Shown here: one piece after another, positions 9,903-23,608 of the stretch | How the letters are laid out: each line of letters begins with the position of its first letter | Position numbering within the stretch: the first letter of the stretch is position 1 | Assembly (NCBI GenBank): GCA_003265685.1 | Contig: QJOU01000083.1 | Span: forward strand, 1-43,365 | Direction: 5' to 3' | Length of the DNA: 43,365 nucleotides | From: Piscinibacter caeni | GTDB lineage: Bacteria > Pseudomonadota > Gammaproteobacteria > Burkholderiales > Burkholderiaceae_C | The notes under the pieces: generated by a model | Database searches by the model: none | What the model saw: the letters and a program-made list of their open reading frames with translations, nothing else | What the model was told of the DNA's origin: nothing | Program-made: the position numbers and the translations under genes

Positions 9903-11609
9903 ATGAACCGCAGCTGGTGGAAGGAAAGCGTGGTGTATCAGGTCTACCCGCGCTCCTTCCAGGACAGCAACGGCGACGGCATCGGCGACCTGCCGGGCAT
10001 CACCTCGCGCGTCGGGCACCTGAAGAAGCTCGGCGTCGACGTGGTGTGGCTCTCGCCGGTGTACCGCTCGCCGAACGACGACAACGGCTACGACATCAGC
10101 GACTACCGCGACATCATGGCCGAGTTCGGCACGCTGGCCGACTTCGACGCGATGCTCGAGGCGCTGCACCGCCACGGCATCAAGCTGATGATGGACCTGG
10201 TGGTCAACCACAGCTCCGACGAACACGCCTGGTTCCGCGAGGCGCGCAGCAGCCGCGACAACCCCTACCACGACTACTACATCTGGCGCGCCCCGGCCGA
10301 GGGCGGCGGCCCGCCGAACAACTGGGAGGCGGCCTTCGGCGGCTCGGCCTGGGAGTGGAACGAGGCCACCGGCGAGTACTACCTGCACCTGTTCTCGAAG
10401 AAGCAGCCCGACCTGAACTGGGAGAACCCGCGCCTGCGCTCGGAGGTGTACGACCTGATGCACTTCTGGCTCGGCAAGGGCGTGGACGGCTTCCGGATGG
10501 ACGTGATCAACTTCATCTCCAAGCCGTACGAGGCCGACGGCCGCCTGCCCGACGCGCCGGTGGTCAGGCCGGGGTTCCTGCAGCCGGCGTTCGGCCTGGT
10601 CGCCAACGGGCCACGCCTGCTCGAGCACCTGCGCGAGATGAAGCGCGAGGTGCTGCGCCACTACGACTGCATCACCGTCGGCGAGGCGCCCTGCGCCACC
10701 ACGCGCCAGGGCATGGAACTCACCAACGAGCAGGGCGGGGCGCTGAACATGCTGTTCCAGTTCGAGCACATGGAGCTCGACAGCGTGCCCGGCCACCCGT
10801 GGGGCAAGTGGGGCTGCAAGCCCTTCGAGCTGCGCGACCTGAAGGCCAGCATGACGCGCTGGCAGGACGAGCTGGTCGGCCGCGGCTGGAACAGCCTGTA
10901 CCTGTCCAACCACGACCAGCCGCGCCCGGTCTCGCGCTTCGGCGACGACGGCGCGCAGCGGGTCGTCTCGGCCAAGATGCTCGCCACCTTCCTGCACGGC
11001 CTGCAGGGCACGCCCTACGTCTACCAGGGCGAGGAACTGGGCATGACCAACTACCCGTTCCGCGGGCCGGAGGACCTGCGCGACATCGAGTCGATCAACT
11101 TCTGGCGCGAGGCGGTCGAGCAACGCGGCGAGGACCGTGCCGCCGTGCTCGACGCCATCCGCCGCAAGGGCCGCGACAACGCGCGCACGCCGATGCAGTG
11201 GGACGCGACGCCGAACGCCGGCTTCACCAGCGGCACGCCGTGGATCGCCGTCAACCCGAACCACGCCGAGATCAACGCCGCGGCGGAATACGACGATCCG
11301 GGCTCGGTGTTCCAGCACTACCGCCGCCTGATCGAGCTGCGCCGCAGCCAGCCGGCGCTGGTGTACGGGCGCTACCGGCCGCTGCTCGCCGAGCACCCGC
11401 AGATCTACGCCTGGCTGCGCACGCTCTACGACGACCGGCTGCTCGTGGTGTGCAATTTCACTGCCTCGCCGGCAGAGTTCCGCCTGCCCGACGAGCTCGA
11501 CGTGGTGCGCTGGCCGCTGCTGATCGCCAACTACGCGGTCGATCCGGCACAAGACCTGCGATGCTTCGAGCTCCGCCCGTACGAGGCCCGCATCCACCGA
11601 CTGCAATGA
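9903..11609 (+). CDS. GH13 alpha-glucosidase, oligo-1,6-glucosidase/isomaltase-like (GH13_31)
   Basis: A 568-residue cytoplasmic enzyme of the oligo-1,6-glucosidase / alpha-glucosidase group. Motifs: nucleophile Asp200 (FRMDVINFISK), acid/base Glu261 (VGEAPCAT), Asp338 (NHDQPR), close to the positions in the Bacillus cereus oligo-1,6-glucosidase. The residue after the nucleophile is Val; in yeast isomaltase versus maltase, Val at this site goes with alpha-1,6 activity and Thr with alpha-1,4. It may therefore cover alpha-1,6 branches while the upstream GH13 covers alpha-1,4 bonds. Trehalulose synthase-like or broad alpha-glucosidase activity cannot be excluded. ATG 9903 follows GAGGGGCAG; the stop overlaps the glucokinase start (ATGA). 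Confidence 0.9.
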   Translation: MNRSWWKESVVYQVYPRSFQDSNGDGIGDLPGITSRVGHLKKLGVDVVWLSPVYRSPNDDNGYDISDYRDIMAEFGTLADFDAMLEALHRHGIKLMMDLVVNHSSDEHAWFREARSSRDNPYHDYYIWRAPAEGGGPPNNWEAAFGGSAWEWNEATGEYYLHLFSKKQPDLNWENPRLRSEVYDLMHFWLGKGVDGFRMDVINFISKPYEADGRLPDAPVVRPGFLQPAFGLVANGPRLLEHLREMKREVLRHYDCITVGEAPCATTRQGMELTNEQGGALNMLFQFEHMELDSVPGHPWGKWGCKPFELRDLKASMTRWQDELVGRGWNSLYLSNHDQPRPVSRFGDDGAQRVVSAKMLATFLHGLQGTPYVYQGEELGMTNYPFRGPEDLRDIESINFWREAVEQRGEDRAAVLDAIRRKGRDNARTPMQWDATPNAGFTSGTPWIAVNPNHAEINAAAEYDDPGSVFQHYRRLIELRRSQPALVYGRYRPLLAEHPQIYAWLRTLYDDRLLVVCNFTASPAEFRLPDELDVVRWPLLIANYAVDPAQDLRCFELRPYEARIHRLQ

Positions 11610-12604
11610 ACGCAACCGCTACCGCCCGCCTGCTTGCCGACATCGGCGGCACCAACGCCCGTTTCGCCTGGCAGGCCGGGCCCGACGCGCCGATCGAGGA
11701 ACCGTACACCCTGCCGGCCGCCGAGCACGCCACCCTGGCCGAGGCGATGCAGCAGTACCTGCTGCGCATCGGGCGCGCCGCGCCGCCGGCCTGCTCGATC
11801 GCGATCGCCAACCCGGTGGTCGGCGACCGGGTCGCGATGACCAACCACCACTGGACCTTCTCGATCGCCGAGCTGAAGGCGCAGATGGGCTTCGCCCAGC
11901 TGCTGGTGGTCAACGACTTCACCGCGCTGGCGCTGGCCCTGCCGGCGCTCGCGCCCGACGAGCTGCGCCAGGTCGGCGGCGGCGCGGCGCGGCCCGAGCA
12001 TGCGATCGGCCTGATCGGCCCCGGTACCGGCCTGGGTGTCTCGGGCCTGGTGCCCGACGGCCGCGGCGGCTGGCTGCCGCTGCAGGGCGAGGGCGGCCAC
12101 GTCACGCTGGCCGGCACCAATGCGCGCGAGCAGGCGGTGCTGGAGGCGATCGGCGCGCGCTACGGCCATGCCTCGGCCGAACGCGCGGTGTGCGGCCAGG
12201 GGCTGGTGGACATCCACCTCGCGCTGGCCCAGCTCGACCGGCCGCAGGCCGTGCCGCCGACCGTCGCCGCGCCCGAGATCACCGCCGCGGCGCTGGACGG
12301 CAGCGATCCGTCCTGCGTAGAGGCGCTGCAGCTCTTCTGCGCCTTCCTCGGCAACGCCGCCGGCAACCTGGCGCTGACGCTCGGCGCCAAGGGCGGCGTC
12401 TACATCGGCGGCGGCATCGTGCCGCGCCTGGGCGCCTGGTTCGACGCCTCGCCGTTCCGCGCCCGCTTCGAGGCCAAGGGGCGCTTCCGGGCCTATCTCG
12501 AGGAGATCCCGGTGTACGTGATCCACGCCAGGCGGTCGCCGGCCCTGCTGGGCGCGGCGCGCGCGCTCGAATCCTCGGCACCGTTCGCGGGCCGGGCCGA
12601 CTGA
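11606..12604 (+). CDS. glk: Glucokinase
   Basis: A 332-residue enzyme of the E. coli Glk type: phosphate-binding LADIGGTNARF at residues 10-20, 'VVNDFTALALALPAL' with the catalytic Asp, the glycine-rich 'IGPGTGLGVSGLV', and 'LQGEGGHVTLA' with the glucose-contacting Glu and His. It phosphorylates the glucose released by the two flanking alpha-glucosidases to glucose-6-phosphate, the substrate for the downstream phosphoglucomutase. The start codon overlaps the GH13 stop by 4 nt, so synthesis is probably coupled. Length and motifs are complete. Confidence 0.95.
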   Translation: MNATATARLLADIGGTNARFAWQAGPDAPIEEPYTLPAAEHATLAEAMQQYLLRIGRAAPPACSIAIANPVVGDRVAMTNHHWTFSIAELKAQMGFAQLLVVNDFTALALALPALAPDELRQVGGGAARPEHAIGLIGPGTGLGVSGLVPDGRGGWLPLQGEGGHVTLAGTNAREQAVLEAIGARYGHASAERAVCGQGLVDIHLALAQLDRPQAVPPTVAAPEITAAALDGSDPSCVEALQLFCAFLGNAAGNLALTLGAKGGVYIGGGIVPRLGAWFDASPFRARFEAKGRFRAYLEEIPVYVIHARRSPALLGAARALESSAPFAGRAD

Positions 12605-12616
12605 GGGAGTCCGACG

Positions 12617-16427
<3,811 letters not shown>

Positions 16428-16456
16428 ACCCAGCCCATAACGACAAGGAGACATCC

Positions 16457-17724
<1,268 letters not shown>

Positions 17725-17725
<1 letters not shown>

Positions 17726-19155
17726 TGCGCGTCCTTCAGGTCTGTTCGGAGATCTACCCGCTGCTGAAGACCGGCGGGCTGGCCGATGTCGCCGGCGCGC
17801 TGCCGCAGGCGCTCAAGCGCCATGGGTGCGACGTGCGGGTGCTGCTGCCGGCCTTCCCGGCCATCAAGCGCGGCGTGGGTGCGCAGCAGCACCTGGCCGG
17901 CCACCCGGCGCTGATCCGCGGCCAGCTGACCGACGGCACGGTGTGCTACCTGATCGACGCGCCCGAGCTGTACGAGCGCGAGGGCAACCCGTACAGCGGC
18001 CCGGACGGCCGCGCCTACGAGGACAACCACCGCCGCTTCGCGCTGCTCGGCCGCGTTGCCGGCCTGCTGGCGCAGGGCCACGACCCGGACTGGTCGGCCC
18101 AGATCGTGCACGGCCACGACTGGCATGCCGGCCTCGCGCCGGCCTACCTGAAGGCGGCCTGGCGCACGCACGGACGGCGCGTCGCGGCCTCGGTGCACAC
18201 GGTGCACAACCTGGCCTTCCAGGGCACCTTCGGCCTGAACGTGCTGGGCGAGCTGCAGCTGCCGGCCGACTTCTACCAGCAGCATGGCCTGGAGTTCCAC
18301 GGCCAGGTGTCGTACATGAAGGCCGGGCTGCAATACGCCGACCGCATCACCACCGTCAGCCCGACCTACGCGCGCGAGATCCAGGGCGAGGAGCAGGGCT
18401 GCGGCCTGGACGGCGTGCTGCGCGCGCGTTCGGCAGACCTTTCCGGCATCCTGAACGGCGTCGACGACCAGGTCTGGAACCCGCTGCGCGACCCGCTGAT
18501 CCCGCACCGCTACGGCGCCGGCGACCTGGCCAGCAAGCGCCAGTGCCGCAGCGCGCTGCAGCAGGAGTTCGGCCTCGCGCCGCAGGCGCAGGCGCCGCTG
18601 TTCGGCATCGTCAGCCGGCTCACCGAGCAGAAGGGCGTCAACCTCGTGCTGGCCGGCCTGCCGGAGCTGCTGGCGCGCGGCGGCCAGCTGGTGGTGCTGG
18701 GCAGCGGCGAGCCGGCGCTGGAAGGCGGCCTGCGCGAGGCGGCGGCGGTGCATCCGCGCTCGGTGGCCGTGCGCGTGGGCTACGACGAGAACCTGGCGCA
18801 CCGCATCGTCGCCGGGGCCGACGTGCTGCTGGTGCCGTCGCGCTTCGAGCCCTGCGGGCTGACCCAGCTGTACGCGCTGAAGTACGGCACTTTGCCGCTG
18901 GTGCGGCGGGTCGGCGGCCTGGCCGACACGGTGGTCGACAGCGCGCTCGAGAACCTGGCCGAGGGCAGCGCCACCGGCTTCGTGTTCGAGCGCTTCGATC
19001 TGCCCGACTACGTGGCCGCGCTGCGCCGCGCCTTCGCGCTCCACCGCCGCGAGGGCGAGTGGCGCGAGGTGCAGCAGCGTGCGATGGCGCAGGACTTCGG
19101 CTGGAACGCCGCGGCCGCGCAGTACGCGGCGCTGTACCGGAGGCTGCTGCCCTGA
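17725..19155 (+). CDS. glgA: Glycogen synthase
   Basis: A 476-residue GT5 ADP-glucose:glycogen glucosyltransferase. The N-terminal motif is KTGGLADVAGALP with ADP-glucose-binding Lys15. Also present are 'VHGHDWHAGLAP', 'VHTVHNLAFQG', 'GILNGVDDQVWNP', 'VSRLTEQKGVNLV' and the C-terminal nucleotide-binding 'PSRFEPCGLTQLYALKYGT'. It extends linear alpha-1,4 glucan for GlgB to branch. It is translationally coupled to glgC and is the last gene of this plus-strand string; no convincing intrinsic terminator follows in the 74 nt before the peptidase gene. Confidence 0.97.
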
Positions 19156-19229
19156 CGCACCGGCGCGCCCGGGCCCGTCGCATAACGCGTTAGCATCGCG
19201 CCAAACGCGGCAGGCTCGGGGAGGGCGGC

Positions 19230-21227
19230 ATGGCAGGATGGTCCGGATGGCGGCGCATCGCGCTGCTGGCGGTGCTTTCGATCGCGACGCTCGGCGCCGT
19301 GCACGCGGCACCGCCGCCGATCGAGCATTTCACCCGCACGCCGGAACTCGACGACGTGGTCGTCTCGCCGTCCGGCAAGCGCGCCGCGCTGCTGGTGTAC
19401 GGCAACAACGGCCGGCGGCGTGTCGGCGTCATCGATCTCGATCCGGTCGGGCAGCCGCGCATCGTCGCCGGGTTCGACGACGCGGACGTCAACCAGGTGA
19501 TGTGGGTCGACGACGATCGCCTCGCGCTCGAGGCCGCCGAGCCGGGCTACTACGTCCGCGAAGGTGGCACCGGCAGTTTCGCCGTCGACCACGACGGCTC
19601 GAACCTTCGCCAGCTGATCGCCTTCCGATACACGACCCAGCGCGCCGGTTCGTTCGTGACCAGTCGCGTTCTGCCCTACAGCTGGGAACTGCACTCCGCC
19701 ACCCATGACGGCAGTGGCGACGTGTTCGTCCAGCAGTCGCTCTTCGACGCGAAGGGCGACCTCGACCGGGTGCAGCTCGCCCGGCTCAACACCCGCACCG
19801 GCGAGCTGCGCAATCTGAGCCAGGGCATCCCGGAGGGGGTGCGGCGCTGGTGGCTCGACATCGCCGGCGAGCCGCGCATGCTGTCGGCCTACCGCGACGG
19901 GCGCACACGCATCTACCGGCGCAGCGCCGACGCCGCGGCGCCGTGGGAGAAGATCGCCGATTTCGACGCGCTGAAGGACCCGGGCTACAAGCCGTGGCAC
20001 GTCGAGCGCGACGGCCGCGCGCTGGTGCTGGCGCGCCGCGGCGCCGGCGCGGCGCTGTTCGAGCTCGACCCGAAGAGCGGCCAGCCGGGCACCGAGCCGC
20101 TGCTCGCGGCCGGCATGTTCGACATCGCGCCGCACGAGATCGTCGATTCACGCAGCGGGCGGCTGCTCGGCGTGCACTTCGTGGCCGACCGGCCGATGAG
20201 CGTCTGGTTCGACGAGGGCCTGCAGCGCCTGCAGCGCAGCCTCGACGCCTCGCTGCCGGGGCACAGCAACGTGATCCACTGCGGGCGCTGCGAGTCGGCG
20301 CGTCACTTCATCGTGCACTCCAGCTCCGACCGCCATCCCGGCGAGTTCCTGCTGTTCGACCGCGAGAAGCGCACGCTGCTGCCGATCGGCGTCGCACGTC
20401 CCTGGATCGACGAGGCGACGCAGGGCACCCGGCGCCTGCATCGCGTCGAGGCGCGCGACGGGCTGGTCCTGCCGGTCTACGTGACGCGCCCGGCCGGCGC
20501 GGCCGAGGGGCAGGCGCTGCCGGTGGTGGTGCTCGTGCACGGCGGCCCGTTCATCCGCGGCAGCGACCTGGGCTGGGACGCGGAGGCGCAGTTCCTCGCG
20601 TCGCGCGGCTACCTGGTGCTCCAGCCGGAGTTCCGCGGCAGCGAGGGCTACGGGTTTGCGCTGTTCCGGGCGGGCTGGAGGGAGCGCGGCCGCGGCATGC
20701 AGACCGATCTCGAGGACACGCTGCGCTGGGCCGCGAAGACCCAGGGCGCCGATGCGGGGCGGGCCTGCGTGGTGGGCGGCAGCTACGGCGGCTACGCCGC
20801 GCTGATGGCGCCGCTCGCGACGCCCGGCGTGTTCCGCTGTGCCGCGAGCTTCGCGGGCGTGACCGACCTGATCCTGCTGTACGACATCACCTGGAGCGAT
20901 TTCAGCGACGCCTACAAGACGTATGGCATGCCGGTGCTGTTCGGGCCGCGCGAGGACACCGCCGGCCTCGACGCCGTCTCGCCGCTGAAGCGGGCGGCCG
21001 AGATCAAGGTCCCGCTGCTGGTGGGCCACGGTGCCGGCGACCGCCGGGTCCCGATCGAGCATGCCCGCCGGTTCATCGCCGCGGCGCGCAGCGCCAACGT
21101 GGAGATCGAATCGGTGATCTACGACGACGAGGGGCACGGGTTCAACAAGCCCGGCAACGAAACCGACTGGTACGCCCGCCTGGAGCGCTTCCTGGCGCGC
21201 TCGCTGCAGACGGAGGCGCCGCGCTAG
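19230..21227 (+). CDS. Exported S9-family (prolyl oligopeptidase-like) serine peptidase
   Basis: A 665-residue protein with an N-terminal signal peptide (RRIALLAVLSIATLGAVHAA, cleavage near residue 27). An N-terminal beta-propeller-like region (about 30-390) precedes an alpha/beta-hydrolase domain. The triad is visible: nucleophile Ser518 (GGSYGGYAAL), Asp604 (GHGAGDRRVP), His636 (DEGHGF). The layout matches S9C-type acylaminoacyl/dipeptidyl peptidases exported by Proteobacteria, which trim short peptides. ATG 19230 follows GGGGAGGGCGG. A TAGCAT hexamer at 19191-19196 may be its -10 element. It has no evident link with glycogen metabolism and probably starts a separate unit. Confidence 0.88.
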   Translation: MAGWSGWRRIALLAVLSIATLGAVHAAPPPIEHFTRTPELDDVVVSPSGKRAALLVYGNNGRRRVGVIDLDPVGQPRIVAGFDDADVNQVMWVDDDRLALEAAEPGYYVREGGTGSFAVDHDGSNLRQLIAFRYTTQRAGSFVTSRVLPYSWELHSATHDGSGDVFVQQSLFDAKGDLDRVQLARLNTRTGELRNLSQGIPEGVRRWWLDIAGEPRMLSAYRDGRTRIYRRSADAAAPWEKIADFDALKDPGYKPWHVERDGRALVLARRGAGAALFELDPKSGQPGTEPLLAAGMFDIAPHEIVDSRSGRLLGVHFVADRPMSVWFDEGLQRLQRSLDASLPGHSNVIHCGRCESARHFIVHSSSDRHPGEFLLFDREKRTLLPIGVARPWIDEATQGTRRLHRVEARDGLVLPVYVTRPAGAAEGQALPVVVLVHGGPFIRGSDLGWDAEAQFLASRGYLVLQPEFRGSEGYGFALFRAGWRERGRGMQTDLEDTLRWAAKTQGADAGRACVVGGSYGGYAALMAPLATPGVFRCAASFAGVTDLILLYDITWSDFSDAYKTYGMPVLFGPREDTAGLDAVSPLKRAAEIKVPLLVGHGAGDRRVPIEHARRFIAAARSANVEIESVIYDDEGHGFNKPGNETDWYARLERFLARSLQTEAPR

Positions 21228-21302
21228 ACCCTCCGGGTCGGTGGACAGGCCGTCAGTCTGAACCTCGGGCCTGGGCCCCGTCCAGCGGGCCGATTGCGCC
21301 CT

Positions 21303-22769
21303 TCAGCGCGTCACGCCGCCGCGGGCCAACTCGAATCGGATGGCCTGCACCGCCACCCCGTCGACGTCGCGCCCGCTGCGCTCGGCGATCCGGCCGGCGA
21401 AGACATAGGGGCGCAGCCGCGAGTCCTCGCTCTTCTCGGGCACGGCGAAGTACAACGTGGCCGGCTCGCCGCGCAGGCCCTGGGCGGCAAGGTAGCTCAC
21501 CAGCGCGTGTTCGAGCGAGTGGTAGCCGTTCTTCCAGTGGTGCTGCTTGAGCGCGTCGGAGGGCACGCTGCCGTCCGGCGCGACCCAGCCCCACACCTCG
21601 CCGCGGCGCCGGTCCGTCAGGCGCTCGAGCCAGAAGCGCCAGCTGCGTTCCAGGCGTTCCGGGGCGTCGCCCTGCTCGAGCGCCAGCGTCGCGAGGGCCT
21701 GGTCGAGCTCGGCGTAGATCCACCATTCCTTGCCCTCGTCGAGCTCGTTGCGGCCGAGCACGCGCGAGGCCCAGCTGCCGCTGCGTGGCAGCCAGGCCGC
21801 GTCGAGCGTGCGGCGCATGCCGTCGGCGGCGAAACGTTCCAGCGCCGCGTCGCCGTTTTGGCGCGCGCCGAGGTAGATCATCCAGTAGGCCTTCACCGTG
21901 TGGCCGAAGTCGTTGTGCCGGCCGCGCGGGCTCTCGCTGTCGGGCCGGCCGCGGGTGCCGATGAAGCGGCCGAGCGCCGCATCGTGGTAGCGCTCGACCA
22001 GCGCGGTCGACAGCGCTGCGATGTCGCGCCGCCAGGCCGTCTTCAGCTCGCCCTCGGGCAGCGCCGGGGTGACGAGGATCAGGTAGGCGTTGAGCTGGTC
22101 GAGCGTCGCCACCAGCTCGTCGCGCTTCGCCTCGCCCGAACCGTCGTCCTCGCCCCCGTCCAAGGCTACCCAGCGGACCAGCCCGCTGCGTTCGTCGCGG
22201 TAGCGCGCGAAGACATGGTCCTTCAGGCGCACCAGGTCCGCGAGCATGGCCTCGTCGTGGGTCAGGTAGTAGAGCGCGGCCAGCGCCAGGCCGGCGTAGG
22301 CGAGGTCCTGCGCATTGCGCCGGCCCACCGCGGGCTGCGGCCGGCCGGCCTCGAACCAGCTGGCGAAGCTGCCGCTGTCGGGGTCGCGCGCGCGCTCGCG
22401 CAGGTCGCGCACACCGGCCTGGGCGAGGCGCAGCAGCGCCACGTCGCCGCTCAGGTGGAAGCCGATCGCGTAGGCATAGACCTGGCGTGCCTGCATGCGC
22501 ACGTATTCGCGCCCGAGCTCGGGGCGGATCCAGTCCGGCGCATTCTTCAGCTCGGCGCAGGGCCGTGCCTTGTCGTAGGGCGCGCCGTCGTTGCAGCGGA
22601 AGGTCGGGAAGCGGCCGGGCGGCTGACCCTGCGCTCCCGGGTGCCGCCACAAGGGCAGCAGGTCACGCTGCACATGCTCGAGCCAGATCCGCCCTTCGGG
22701 CAGCTGCGCCAGCGCGGGCGCGCCGGCAAGCAGCAGCAGGGCGAGCAGCGCGGCGGCTATCCGGTGCAT
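21303..22769 (-). CDS. Exported AGE-family (N-acylglucosamine 2-epimerase-like) protein
   Basis: A 488-residue protein with signal peptide MHRIAAALLALLLLAGAPALA. The rest is helix-rich with motifs like those of the (alpha/alpha)6-barrel AGE superfamily: 'NDFGHTVKAYWMIY', 'KEWWIYAELDQALATLAL' and 'HHWKNGYHSLEHALV', which correspond in order to the GH-x-E, W-x-x-AE and K-x-x-YH blocks of N-acylglucosamine 2-epimerases, mannose isomerases and cellobiose epimerases. Those enzymes are normally cytoplasmic, so the secretion signal is unusual. The substrate is unknown; a glycan lyase or other (alpha/alpha)6 enzyme is an alternative. It lies 13 nt downstream of the ParA-like ATPase gene on the same strand, probably in one transcript, and no strong Shine-Dalgarno precedes it. 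Confidence 0.6.
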   Translation of the reverse strand: MHRIAAALLALLLLAGAPALAQLPEGRIWLEHVQRDLLPLWRHPGAQGQPPGRFPTFRCNDGAPYDKARPCAELKNAPDWIRPELGREYVRMQARQVYAYAIGFHLSGDVALLRLAQAGVRDLRERARDPDSGSFASWFEAGRPQPAVGRRNAQDLAYAGLALAALYYLTHDEAMLADLVRLKDHVFARYRDERSGLVRWVALDGGEDDGSGEAKRDELVATLDQLNAYLILVTPALPEGELKTAWRRDIAALSTALVERYHDAALGRFIGTRGRPDSESPRGRHNDFGHTVKAYWMIYLGARQNGDAALERFAADGMRRTLDAAWLPRSGSWASRVLGRNELDEGKEWWIYAELDQALATLALEQGDAPERLERSWRFWLERLTDRRRGEVWGWVAPDGSVPSDALKQHHWKNGYHSLEHALVSYLAAQGLRGEPATLYFAVPEKSEDSRLRPYVFAGRIAERSGRDVDGVAVQAIRFELARGGVTR

Positions 22770-22782
22770 CGCCGCGTCCGGC

Positions 22783-23475
22783 TCAGACCCCGGCCTCGTC
22801 CATTTCCCGATAGACCTCGCGCAGCCACATCTTGACGCGCTGCCGGTCCATCAGGCCGAGCGCGGCCGAGTAGCCCTCGGCGGTGCTGGCATTCCAGAAG
22901 CTGCTGCTGGTGGCGTCGATCTTGTTGATCGCGCTCTCGTGCAGCTTCTTCACCGAGACCACCTTCGCGCCCATGCCCAGCGCACGCGCCTGCTCGCCCG
23001 ATTGTTCGAGCACCGCGAAGTCGTTGCCGCGCACCTGGTTGCGCACCAGCACGTACTTCAGGCTGGTGCCGAAGCGGTCGAGCAGGCGGCGCAGCAGGTC
23101 GACCGAGTCCTTGCCGGTGTCCATCACGTGCCAGTAGAAGATCTCGACGCCGGTCTCGTCGGCCAGGTTGAGCACGCCGGAATCGTCCATCCACTTCACC
23201 AGCGGGTCGTGCGTCTGGGCCGCGAGGTCGACGATGATGCGCCGCTCGGGCTGCTCCACGGCGGCCTCCATGATGGCGTCGAGCGCCTCGTAGCGGTCCA
23301 CCACCACCGGCGAGGCATAACCCGCGTAGAAGCGCATCAGCGCGCCGTGCGAGCGGTCGGTGTCGAAGCCGAGGAAGGGCGCGCCGCGGTCGATCAGGTA
23401 CTGCGCCAGCACCCGGGCCATCAGCGACTTGCCGACACCGCCCTTCTCGCCGCCGATGAAGTGGATCTTCGCCAT
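22783..23475 (-). CDS. Orphan ParA/MinD-like P-loop ATPase
   Basis: A 230-residue ATPase of the ParA/MinD/MobD-like class. The deviant Walker A is GGEKGGVGKSLMARVLAQYL near residues 8-27, with the signature second Lys (KGGVGK). 'FLGFDTDRSHGAL' follows as the A-prime region and 'RRIIVDLAAQTHD' as Walker B. No parB-like partner is adjacent, so chromosome or plasmid partition is unlikely; related orphan proteins are often annotated as mobilisation-type ATP-binding proteins. ParA-like ATPases position cargo on the nucleoid or membrane, but the cargo here is unknown. It is co-directional with the exported AGE-fold gene and divergent from phoX, sharing a 133-bp intergenic region. Confidence 0.8.
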   Translation of the reverse strand: MAKIHFIGGEKGGVGKSLMARVLAQYLIDRGAPFLGFDTDRSHGALMRFYAGYASPVVVDRYEALDAIMEAAVEQPERRIIVDLAAQTHDPLVKWMDDSGVLNLADETGVEIFYWHVMDTGKDSVDLLRRLLDRFGTSLKYVLVRNQVRGNDFAVLEQSGEQARALGMGAKVVSVKKLHESAINKIDATSSSFWNASTAEGYSAALGLMDRQRVKMWLREVYREMDEAGV

Positions 23476-23526
23476 CGCGCTGCCTCCTTGTCGAGCGCCG
23501 GATTGTGCACGTATCGATGATGGCCG

Positions 23527-23555
23527 CCGTCACGCCGCGGTCACGCGCCTGTCAT
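23527..23555 (+). promoter_or_regulatory. Three-unit Pho box upstream of phoX
   Basis: Three heptamers recur with exact 11-bp periodicity: CCGTCAC (23527-23533), CGGTCAC (23538-23544), CTGTCAT (23549-23555). The last is the textbook PhoB half-site CTGTCAT, and the 7 + 4 spacing is that of PhoB direct repeats. A weak -10 (GAGACT, 23566-23571) lies 10 nt downstream. The box stands 53 nt before the phoX start, the right location for activation under phosphate limitation. Confidence 0.7.
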
Positions 23556-23608
23556 GCGGTCTCGCGAGACTGCGCGGCGTCACACAACGCCACCGACGGG
23601 ACTTCCGC

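Noticed and set aside
23360-23608. Upstream in-frame extension of phoX
   Set aside because: It would run over the divergent ATPase gene and the Pho box and would bury the Tat signal far inside the protein.
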